A program made the translations under genes and the position numbers. Of a stretch of 6,164 nucleotides of DNA, positions 1 through 5,975 are shown in pieces. Where the stretch lies: the NCBI GenBank assembly GCA_900555125.1, contig USKH01000077.1, forward strand, positions 1-6,164, given 5' to 3'. This DNA is from an uncultured Clostridium sp. (GTDB lineage Bacteria > Bacillota > Clostridia > Christensenellales > Pumilibacteraceae). Under the pieces are notes generated by a model, which ran no database searches, was not told where the DNA came from, and was given only the letters and a program-made list of their open reading frames with translations. Each line of letters starts with the position of its first letter. The first letter of the stretch is position 1.

Positions 1-1692
1 AAGATAATCGTCACCCGTAGACGGGTCATAATTAACGAATGTGCCGCCGGTGATAGAGACTTTAGCGGTACCGTTTTTCCAAGCCGCGTCGATGCAGTTG
101 ATAAGGTACTTATAGCCGTATTTTGCGTCGCTGTAAGGTTCGCATGCAAAGAAGCCGCCGTTAATGATAAGCGTTCCTTTTTCCACCTGAACAACAGTAC
201 CGCCGCCATAATAGTTGCCTCCGTTGATAACGAGAGTTGCGCCGCCAATGACGTCGATTCCATATGCGCCGTCGGTACCGGTATTGATTCCGCCTTCATC
301 GGTTGCGTTAATGGTGGTGTCTGCTGCGACAAACAATGCGGCATAGTTAGAGCTGTTTACGCCCATGCCGTCGGGCGAAACTATTTTTTTGTTGAGAGTA
401 AGCGTAGTGGGCACTGCGACAGTAGTTCTTCTGCTTATGCCATCGTCTTTAGCCGTTAAAATTTCTTGGTTAACTTCAACGTTGCCGTTAAACTTTAACG
501 CGCTCTTCAACTGTTCCGCAGTTGTCGGATCGGCAACAACGGTGTACCAGGTGTCTGCTCCGTGCGCTTCGGAAATAACTTTATAGCCTTCCGCAACGAA
601 GCTACCGCCGAGGTCATCGTCGCCGGTGGAAGGATCATAGTTTACAAACGTACCGCCGTAAACGGTGATGGTTCCGGGATTGGTGTTGTTCTGGTCGAGA
701 ACGTAGTATTTACCGTTATAGGCGCATTCGCTCTTGAAGAAGCCTCCGTAGATTTCAACATTTGCTCCGCCGGTAACATAAACGGTGGAGTTTCCTGCTC
801 CGCTTGCGGCGCCGCCTACGGTAAAGTTACCTTTATTTATTTTTAAGCTTGCTCCGTTACCTGCCCATACGCAGATGTTGTCTCCGCCTTCGCCGCCGTC
901 AAAATCGCCGCCGTTTACAGTAACCTTGGTGTTTGCTCCGGTTACATTGAGAGCAACTCCGTTGGGCTGAGTAACTTTAGTGCCGGTGCTGATAGAAGCA
1001 GAACCGTTTTCGAACGAAAGCGAACCTTCGAACGAAAGACCGTCGTCGTACTTATTGTCAATGCTGTCATACTCGTAAGGAGCCTGAGTAGCCTTAACGG
1101 TAATAGCCATGTTTCTGATTGTCAGATTCTGATACTCGTTTCCGGCTTCCTTTTTCATCTTGACTGTAATCTGCATTTCTGCAAAAGCAAACCCTTCTCC
1201 GTTTTCATCGGGCTTACTTACAATCGTGCCTGCAAAAAGCTGTCCGCCGAAATTAGAATATACGGTGTTGTAAGAGCTTCCCGTCGGACGATATCTCGTA
1301 ACCTTGGTTGTGAAAGTGAGTGCATTGAGCAACTGCGTATCGCCGGTTGCGCCGTTGAACATAACAGTGTACTTTATAGCCACGTTGCTGTTATTTACGA
1401 TACGGAGCAGAGGCAGTTTATAGGTGCAGCCGGGTTCCCAAAGAACGTTTTCGTCTGCTACCAGTTCGCCTTCTGCATTCATTTTAAGGAAGGAAAGAGT
1501 TTTGCCTTCTGCGGATACCCATCCGTCGCCTTCTTTCATTTCGAGAGCGACATCCAGCTTTCCGGACTGAATTTTGTTTACGTTTGTTTTTGCCTCGTCG
1601 GTAAACCAAGCGTAAGTCGCACCGGCAATAAGGCTAATGCAAAGCGCGATAGCCGCAATTGCGGGAACGATGATTTTCTTAAAACTTTTCAT
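1..1692 (-). CDS. TasA-like surface protein with beta-helix repeats and SipW-type signal peptide (3' end outside window)
   Basis: The frame is open from ATG at 1690-1692 to the left edge: 564 codons, no stop seen. An AGAGGA ribosome site lies 8 nt upstream (1701-1706). Residues 1-28 are a signal peptide ending GATYA|WFTD, the pattern cleaved by SipW-type peptidases. Residues 29 to about 204 resemble a TasA/camelysin domain: IQSGKLDVALE near the mature N-terminus, WEPGCTYKLPLLR with NN and Y-x-V following, and a closing ITVKATQA. From about residue 225 come short beta-strand repeats (TVNGGDF, VEIYGGFF, ITVYGGTFVNYDPSTG, LVINGGNYYGG, LIINGGFF, VSITGGTFVNYDPSTG), typical of a right-handed beta-helix. 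They form at least two modules; the first closes with TWYTVV near residue 386. It is a paralogue of the interrupted gene just upstream (58-bp gap). A secreted adhesin or matrix component is the likely role; ligand and anchoring are unknown. No catalytic motif was recognised. Confidence 0.88.
   Translation of the reverse strand, partial: MKSFKKIIVPAIAAIALCISLIAGATYAWFTDEAKTNVNKIQSGKLDVALEMKEGDGWVSAEGKTLSFLKMNAEGELVADENVLWEPGCTYKLPLLRIVNNSNVAIKYTVMFNGATGDTQLLNALTFTTKVTRYRPTGSSYNTVYSNFGGQLFAGTIVSKPDENGEGFAFAEMQITVKMKKEAGNEYQNLTIRNMAITVKATQAPYEYDSIDNKYDDGLSFEGSLSFENGSASISTGTKVTQPNGVALNVTGANTKVTVNGGDFDGGEGGDNICVWAGNGASLKINKGNFTVGGAASGAGNSTVYVTGGANVEIYGGFFKSECAYNGKYYVLDQNNTNPGTITVYGGTFVNYDPSTGDDDLGGSFVAEGYKVISEAHGADTWYTVVADPTTAEQLKSALKFNGNVEVNQEILTAKDDGISRRTTVAVPTTLTLNKKIVSPDGMGVNSSNYAALFVAADTTINATDEGGINTGTDGAYGIDVIGGATLVINGGNYYGGGTVVQVEKGTLIINGGFFACEPYSDAKYGYKYLINCIDAAWKNGTAKVSITGGTFVNYDPSTGDDYL
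1553..1644. repeat. 92-bp perfect direct repeat, copy 1 (downstream paralogue)
   Basis: Identical over 92 bp to 3417-3508. It encodes most of the signal peptide and the first strand of the mature protein. With one mismatch at 1552 the match extends to 1537 (107 of 108). Over 1537-1692 I count 8 differences in 156 positions. Confidence 0.92.
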
Positions 1693-3361
1693 AAGTTTTA
1701 TCCTCTATTGGTTCTTTAATTTTAAAAGATAAGTTTAACGTTTTTTTGTATTACTTGGAAACTGTGTACCAGGTTACTCCGTCAACTTCTTTAGAAGCGG
1801 TGGTGCAGCCTTCGCCAAGTAAGATTTTACCGGTCTTCGCATTGACGGGGTCAACCGTAGTTACGCCGGGGTTGTAGTTTTTGAACGATCCGCCGTTAAC
1901 GGTGATTGTGCAACCCGCGGTTGCGTTGTCCTGATGGTTGAGGACATAATAAGTGCCGTTAGACGGAGTTGCCGTCTCGAATTTGCCGCCGTTTATTACA
2001 ACGGTTGCCTTGCTTCCGCTTGACATACTGGTATAAACGAAAATGCAGGAAGTTCCTTCGCTGGTTCCGTAGAAATGACCGCCGTTGATGGTAAGCTTGC
2101 CGTAGTTGCCTGCTCTTACCGCCGAAGTAACCTTATTTGTGTAAGTCTTATCCGAACCGATAACAGCGCCGGTCTGAGCCTTGCTGCTGTCGTTTATGGT
2201 AAGCGAACCCTTTTTGCCTCCGATGTAGAACACGCTGCCGTTGTTGGGCTTTACGCCATCGGCATATTCGAGTTTAACCGAATGTCCGTTGAGATCGATC
2301 ACTACTGTTTTACCGGAAAGATAAATCTCGTCGGTGACTACGACGTCTTCGATAAACTTGAAGTATCCTTTGTGTTTTTCCATAGCCATAGCCTGTTCGC
2401 CGGTAGCGATAAGGTACGGAGCGGCTTTGGTGCCGTTGCCGCCGTTATAGATACTTTCGGAAGTAACAACGGTGAACGGCGAGAAATCGTCGGTGGTGAA
2501 AGTAAGAACGCCGGTTGCCGCATCATAGTAGTACATGTCGTTTGCGGTAAGTTCTTCCAAGCTGTTTGCCTTGGTCAAAGCCGTTTCGTAGTGATAGAAA
2601 GCAAGAACGTTTACGTTTTTGTCCAACTGCATGGTAAGCGTGAAGAATTTACCTTCTGCCGCGGTGACTTTATCTCCGTTTTCGTCGACAAGGCTGAATT
2701 CGGCACTTACGGCTTTGGTTCCGGTGATAACTTCGATATTGGAAGAAGTAGCGGAATCCATCTTGGTAAGCGTAAGCTGAGTTGCGGCGGTGCTGCCTTC
2801 GGGAGCGGTAAGCGTTACGGAAGGTGTTTCGCCGTTATCTTTAAGAACGGTTTTTCCTCCTGCCGTTACGGTTGCGCTTGCGGAAGAGAAGTCTTCCCAG
2901 TTGCCGCTTGCGTCTTTGTCGTAGTCGCTTCCGGTGCTGTCGGATTCATATACTGCCTGCATTGCATAAACGGTTACGGAAATATTGTTTACGGCAAGTC
3001 CCATATATTCGTTGCCTGCGTTTTCGTCCATCTTTGCTTCGAGAGCAATGGTGTCGAAAGACTTAACTCCGTCGATTTCGGGTTTAAGCATACTTTCGGC
3101 AAGAACGGAACCGTATGCGCCAGTCATGGTAGTAGCGGTATCCGCGCCGTCTTTGGTGATGTTTGCAGTGAAAGAAATCGCTTCCAGAAGGTTAAGGTCG
3201 CCGGTTGCTCCGGAAAGAGCGACTTTGTATTTAAGAGCAAGGTTGCCGTTGTTGATAACGCGGAGCAGGGGCAACTTGTATGTGCAGCCGGGTTCCCAAA
3301 GGATGTTTGCGTCCGCCGTCAGTTCGCCTTCGGCATTCATTTTAAGGAAAGATAAAGTCTG

Positions 3362-3364
3362 TCA
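3362..3364 (-). other. Single premature in-frame TGA codon
   Basis: This TGA lies in the same frame as the coding sequence on both sides. The flanking protein reads ...TTAE-stop-QTLSFLK..., against ...VSAEGKTLSFLK... in the neighbouring paralogue, so it replaces a Gly codon; GGA to TGA is one substitution. It is the only TGA seen in frame in any gene of the window, and all five visible gene ends use TAA. The next ATG (3338-3340) has no Shine-Dalgarno sequence (CTTTCCTTAAAATG), so efficient restart is unlikely, and a restarted product would lack the signal peptide. Confidence 0.85.
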
Positions 3365-3416
3365 TTCCGCCGTCGTCCAGGTAGCTCCATTGTCCATACT
3401 CATTTCGAGAGCGACG

Positions 3417-3508
3417 TCCAGCTTTCCGGACTGAATTTTGTTTACGTTTGTTTTTGCCTCGTCGGTAAACCAAGCGTAAGTCGCACCGGCAATAAGGCTA
3501 ATGCAAAG
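3417..3508. repeat. 92-bp perfect direct repeat, copy 2 (interrupted paralogue)
   Basis: Identical to 1553-1644, same orientation, offset 1864 bp. Recombination between the copies would delete the intervening stretch and fuse the signal peptide of one gene to the body of the other; gene conversion would homogenise them. Confidence 0.92.
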
Positions 3509-3561
3509 TGCAATAGCCGCGATTGCCGGAACGATGATTTTCTTGAAGTTTTTCATGTTGT

Positions 3562-3566
3562 TCCTC
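3562..3566 (-). promoter_or_regulatory. Ribosome site deciding the start of the interrupted gene
   Basis: GAGGA lies 5 nt before ATG 3556 and overlaps the alternative upstream ATG at 3568, which has no ribosome site of its own. This favours 3556, whose product also aligns with the paralogue from its first residue. Confidence 0.6.
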
Positions 3567-3604
3567 ATTATAGCTTTTAGTTTCAGGGTTTAATTTTTTC
3601 GGTC

Positions 3605-4240
3605 TTATTCTGCAGTACGCTGAACTGCGGTTACGACCATATCGAATTCGACTACCTTATCCTTTGCGTTATTATTAACGTTGTTTGCAAGATTTTCAAA
3701 TTCGATTTTAATCGTGAAGGTTTTCGCAGCGTCGTTTTTAGCCATCTTTCCGCTTGCGATTGCCGCAAGATTTCCGCTGCCGTCCGCAACGAAATCGGAC
3801 AAATGCTTTCCGGTATCTACGCCGTCGACATACACCTTCATCTGTTCTGCCAAAGCATTGCTGACAGAGGTAAGTTTGATGTTGACAACGTAATCGAATG
3901 CAACGCTGCCGGTGTTGCTGAGCTTCATGGTAGCCTCGTATGAAGACGTGGGCGCAACCAGCTCGTTTTCGCCTATTCCGAATATGTTTTCGGTAGTTGC
4001 GGCGGTGAAATCAACTGTTGTGTTATTTTCTTCTGTCTTCATATAGCCGGTTACGTCGTCCAGGCGATTTTTCACAAGGTGCGTACGTTCGAGCTTAATT
4101 GTCAACGTTCCTGCCTGCAAGTGGTTTTCCACTTTGGCTTCGCTGCTGAAAAGCGCAAACGTTCCGGTTACAAGCAATGCGGTACAAAGCATAATCATAA
4201 GTCCTGCAACAAGCAATGCTCTCAACTTTCTTTTTGCCAT
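3605..4240 (-). CDS. TasA/CalY (camelysin)-like secreted protein, probable fibre subunit
   Basis: A 211-aa protein starting at ATG 4238-4240 and ending in TAA. Residues 1-29 form a signal peptide (MAKRK, hydrophobic 8-25, then TGTFA|LFSSEA) with the G-T-[FY]-A-x-F signature of SipW substrates. The mature part begins with VENHLQAGTLTIKLE, the typical N-terminal strand region of TasA/CalY proteins, and includes VAPTSSYEATMKLSNTGS followed by FDYVV. It closes with FDMVVTAVQ, the usual end of this fold. Length fits TasA/camelysin (about 200-260 aa). It has no beta-helix extension, unlike the two large downstream proteins, so it is the best candidate for the main fibre or matrix subunit. Two purine-rich blocks lie upstream: CAGGAGGA 12 nt away and AAGGA 3 nt away. 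It is preceded by a 91-bp spacer with a hairpin. Self-assembly is inferred from family knowledge, not seen. Camelysin-type protease activity is not claimed. Confidence 0.85.
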   Translation of the reverse strand: MAKRKLRALLVAGLMIMLCTALLVTGTFALFSSEAKVENHLQAGTLTIKLERTHLVKNRLDDVTGYMKTEENNTTVDFTAATTENIFGIGENELVAPTSSYEATMKLSNTGSVAFDYVVNIKLTSVSNALAEQMKVYVDGVDTGKHLSDFVADGSGNLAAIASGKMAKNDAAKTFTIKIEFENLANNVNNNAKDKVVEFDMVVTAVQRTAE

Positions 4241-4278
4241 TTTTCCTTTTTATCCTCCTGTTTAGATTTATCTTTCAG

Positions 4279-4317
4279 GCGCGGCGTCTGCGATGTCCGG
4301 CACCGTTTCTCCCGCGC
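4279..4317 (-). promoter_or_regulatory. GC-rich hairpin in spacer before the TasA-like gene
   Basis: In the transcript GCGCGG (4317-4312) pairs with CCGCGC (4284-4279). Inside, after symmetric 6-nt internal loops, CGGTG (4305-4301) pairs with CATCG (4295-4291) around loop CCGGA, with one G-U pair. No U-run follows, so it does not look like an intrinsic terminator. It lies between the 72-aa gene and the ribosome site of the 211-aa gene, where an mRNA-stability or processing element could raise subunit expression relative to sipW. Confidence 0.4.
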
Positions 4318-4331
4318 GACGAGATACGTAG

Positions 4332-4550
4332 TTACTTTTCTTCCTTTACTTCTTCGTCGGACTTCTCGGGTTCCGGCTGCTGCTCTTCCGCCGCTTTTTC
4401 ATCGGCTTCTTTTTTCTCGGCTTCTTTTTTCGCCTTTCTGGCGGCTCTTCTGTCAATTTCTTCCATGACAATGTCGCGTACTACCACCGCAACGCACAAT
4501 ATCGCTACTATCGTTGCTATGATAACAAATACTTTGATTAACGTATACAT
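4332..4550 (-). CDS. 72-aa single-pass membrane protein with Lys/Glu-rich tail
   Basis: The start ATG (4548-4550) is preceded by a full-length AAGGAGGT ribosome site at a 6-nt spacing, strong evidence that this small gene is real. Residues about 5-25 form one hydrophobic helix (LIKVFVIIATIVAILCVAVVV). The rest is highly charged: RDIVMEEIDRRAARKAKK, then alternating Ala/Lys/Glu, then an acidic Pro/Glu tail ending VKEEK. Positive charges directly after the helix suggest an outside N-terminus and a cytoplasmic C-terminal helix. I recognise no family. It lies 30 bp after the signal peptidase gene, whose own C-terminal tail is also a charged helix, so a helper or scaffold for the peptidase is conceivable, but this is inference. 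It ends in TAA. Confidence 0.75.
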   Translation of the reverse strand: MYTLIKVFVIIATIVAILCVAVVVRDIVMEEIDRRAARKAKKEAEKKEADEKAAEEQQPEPEKSDEEVKEEK

Positions 4551-4556
4551 TTATAT

Positions 4557-4564
4557 ACCTCCTT
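4557..4564 (-). promoter_or_regulatory. Full-length Shine-Dalgarno AAGGAGGT of the 72-aa gene
   Basis: On the minus strand AAGGAGGT lies 6 nt before ATG 4550. This long anti-Shine-Dalgarno match is the strongest ribosome site in the window and supports the reality and high translation of the small gene. Confidence 0.7.
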
Positions 4565-4580
4565 TAATTACCTTACAATT

Positions 4581-5480
4581 TTATTCGTCGTCCGACGTCT
4601 CCGTTTCCGCATCGGAGTTCTGCCGGGGCGCCTCGGCGGTTCCGCCCGATTTTTGAAGTTCTTCAAGCTGCTTGCGAAGAAGCGCTATTTCGTCTTCCTT
4701 GGCGGTTTTTTCCTGCTGTTGCCTATCTTTTTTATCTTTATTGAGGACTGTGATAATTTTTATCACCTCGTACGCTATTACTATCATGCAAGGCACTATT
4801 ATTATGAATACCAGCCCTACCGGGGATTTAAGCGCGTACACGCACAATCCGAGGAAATAGCTTTGACCTTCTACTTTGCCGATAATGTAATCCAGTCCGT
4901 CCGCTTTTGTGGTGTCGATAACCTGCTGTCCGACCGAGCCGGTGTCGTTTTTGTTGTCGCCTTCCAGCGTTATTATATAACCGCCTTCTTTTGGCTCGAT
5001 TTTCACGATACGGTGCGTTATCACCTTATCCTGAATATTTGCGGCACCGTACTTACTGTACTGGAACGTAAGTACGTCGCCCACGCTTAACGCCGAGCAC
5101 CACTCGTTTAAAGCTTGCTGATCGTCGGGTGCGGGTGCTTTTTTGATGAACACGCAGCTTTTCACCGGAATACTCTTGATTTTGTAGCCGCTGACGTCGG
5201 TTTGGTCGCACTTTTCCATCGAACCCGACCGCACGAATCTCAATTGATAGCCGAAAACGTTTGCCGTTCCGTCCGCGTCGCGTTTTGCCGATACGCTGAT
5301 TATAAGCACAAACAGCGCAAAAGCTATTATCAGACAAAACAGTACGTCGCCCGCAATTTGCAAAGCTTTCAATACTTTTTGTTTTGTCGTGTTTGTCTCC
5401 GGCAAAGCCGCTTCGCCCTCGGGCGATGCGGTTACGTCCGCCGTTTGTCGGTTGTTTTGTTTTTCGTCGTTTTCCGCCAC
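4581..5480 (-). CDS. sipW: SipW-type (archaeal/ER-type) signal peptidase I with long cytoplasmic tails
   Basis: A 299-aa membrane serine peptidase that would remove SipW-cognate signal peptides from the TasA-like proteins encoded downstream. Start is GTG (5478-5480), with GGGGAGA 7 nt upstream and the previous stop only 15 bp away. Transmembrane helix 1 covers about residues 42-64. SGSME at 85-89 carries the likely nucleophile Ser87. VITHRI places His156 where bacterial type I peptidases have Lys, the hallmark of the SipW/ER type. EGDNKNDTG (173-181) supplies Asp175 and Asp179. VGDVLTF (133-139) is a further conserved box. Helix 2 covers about 219-246. Residues 252-278 look like a coiled coil (EIALLRKQLEELQ), followed by an acidic tail; residues 1-35 are a polar N-terminal extension. 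B. subtilis SipW is about 190 aa, so this is roughly 100 aa longer. Catalytic assignments follow family knowledge. Confidence 0.93.
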   Translation of the reverse strand: MAENDEKQNNRQTADVTASPEGEAALPETNTTKQKVLKALQIAGDVLFCLIIAFALFVLIISVSAKRDADGTANVFGYQLRFVRSGSMEKCDQTDVSGYKIKSIPVKSCVFIKKAPAPDDQQALNEWCSALSVGDVLTFQYSKYGAANIQDKVITHRIVKIEPKEGGYIITLEGDNKNDTGSVGQQVIDTTKADGLDYIIGKVEGQSYFLGLCVYALKSPVGLVFIIIVPCMIVIAYEVIKIITVLNKDKKDRQQQEKTAKEDEIALLRKQLEELQKSGGTAEAPRQNSDAETETSDDE

Positions 5481-5495
5481 TGTTTTTTCTCCCCG

Positions 5496-5975
5496 TTAAA
5501 GCGAAGCGACAAGCTCTATAAAAAACGTTGCTTCCGCGCCCTGAGCTTCGTTTCCGACGTCGACGGGCATGGAGTATCTGACGGTAATTTTGGTTGCGCC
5601 TTTTCCGAGATCCATTTCTTCGCCGCCAAGCAGATCTGCCAATTTGCTTTTTTTACACTCAAAACCTTCGGCGTCGGTTGTTACTTCAACGTCGATAAAG
5701 TCTTTTATTTGTCCATCGCCGCGAAATTTGAGTACGACGGAATAGTCTCTGGCGTTTTTCGCGTTCAGGTTAATGACGTATTGCCCGTCGGATCCGGGTT
5801 TCAAGTCCTTAAAATCAACGCTCAATTCCTTGGCCGTGTTGCCGTTTAACGTAACGTCCGCATCGAGCGGGTTTTTCTCACCTGCCGTCTTTGTAACGTT
5901 ATACCAGATAAGCAGTCCGATAAGCGACATAACGACGGTAAGACAAATTAAAATGTAAGTCGTCCCTTTTTTCAT
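5496..5975 (-). CDS. Membrane-anchored TasA-like (camelysin-fold) protein, first gene of operon
   Basis: A 159-aa protein from ATG 5973-5975 (purine-rich AGAGAAG just upstream) to TAA. Residues 6-25 form one hydrophobic helix after MKKG, followed by an outside domain of about 130 residues. FKDLKPGSDGQYVINLNAKN followed by YSVVLKF matches the PG...N...Y-x-V pattern of the three TasA-like products downstream, and the end, VGNEAQGAEATFFIELVAS, resembles the closing strands of the CalY/TasA fold. Unlike those proteins it lacks the GT[FY]A-x-F cleavage signature: the helix ends GLLIWYNV, with no small residue at the expected cut site. It therefore probably stays anchored. Its position before sipW recalls tapA in the tapA-sipW-tasA operon, but I see no sequence similarity to TapA. 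A base or anchor for the fibre is the favoured reading, as inference. It overlaps nothing and is 15 bp from sipW. Confidence 0.75.
   Translation of the reverse strand: MKKGTTYILICLTVVMSLIGLLIWYNVTKTAGEKNPLDADVTLNGNTAKELSVDFKDLKPGSDGQYVINLNAKNARDYSVVLKFRGDGQIKDFIDVEVTTDAEGFECKKSKLADLLGGEEMDLGKGATKITVRYSMPVDVGNEAQGAEATFFIELVASL

Larger units (their letters stand above)
1751..3556 (-). pseudogene. TasA-like beta-helix surface protein interrupted by one in-frame TGA
   Basis: One reading frame runs from ATG 3554-3556 to TAA 1751-1753, 601 codons, broken only at codon 65 (TGA, 3362-3364). Seven codons after the TGA it resumes as MNAEGEL and matches the downstream paralogue on both sides of the lesion, where that protein has Gly. 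I chose start 3556 over ATG 3568 because GAGGA sits 5 nt before it and MKNFKKII aligns with MKSFKKII of the paralogue. Layout: signal peptide 1-28 (GATYA|WFTD); TasA-like domain to about 202 (WEPGCTYKLPLLR, then YAMQ); a middle module about 220-366 ending in FTTDDFSPFTVV, absent from the visible paralogue; a beta-helix about 375-590 (VVIDLNGHSV, LTINGGHF, VVINGGKF, ITVNGGSFKNYNP); C-terminus TWYTVSK. No LPXTG or other wall anchor is seen. The product as written would be a 64-residue secreted stub. A nonsense mutation, a sequencing error or readthrough are all possible. Confidence 0.8.

Noticed and set aside
1..1692. CRISPR-like or tandem DNA repeats suggested by recurring GGTF/NGG motifs
   Set aside because: The repeats exist at the protein level as beta-helix turns; the DNA copies are diverged and in coding frame.
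1693..1750. Possible terminator between the two large paralogues
   Set aside because: The gap contains only AT-rich imperfect symmetry and no GC stem followed by a U-run.
2075..3355. Long (426-codon) open frame on the plus strand, antisense to the interrupted surface-protein gene
   Set aside because: No family resemblance, odd Cys/Phe/Val-rich composition and full overlap with a well-supported gene. It is open because the opposing frame rarely produces stop complements.
3362..3364. General recoding of TGA as Gly (as in some candidate phyla) or Trp
   Set aside because: No other in-frame TGA occurs in about 1,900 codons, and Gly and Trp are otherwise coded normally; a recoded genome would show many.
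3341..3364. Selenocysteine insertion at the TGA
   Set aside because: The paralogue has Gly, not Cys, and I see no convincing SECIS-like hairpin directly downstream.
5115..5849. 244-codon open frame on the plus strand across sipW and the first gene
   Set aside because: It spans two well-supported minus-strand genes, is rich in Cys/Phe/Arg with no recognisable domain, and fits an antisense shadow.
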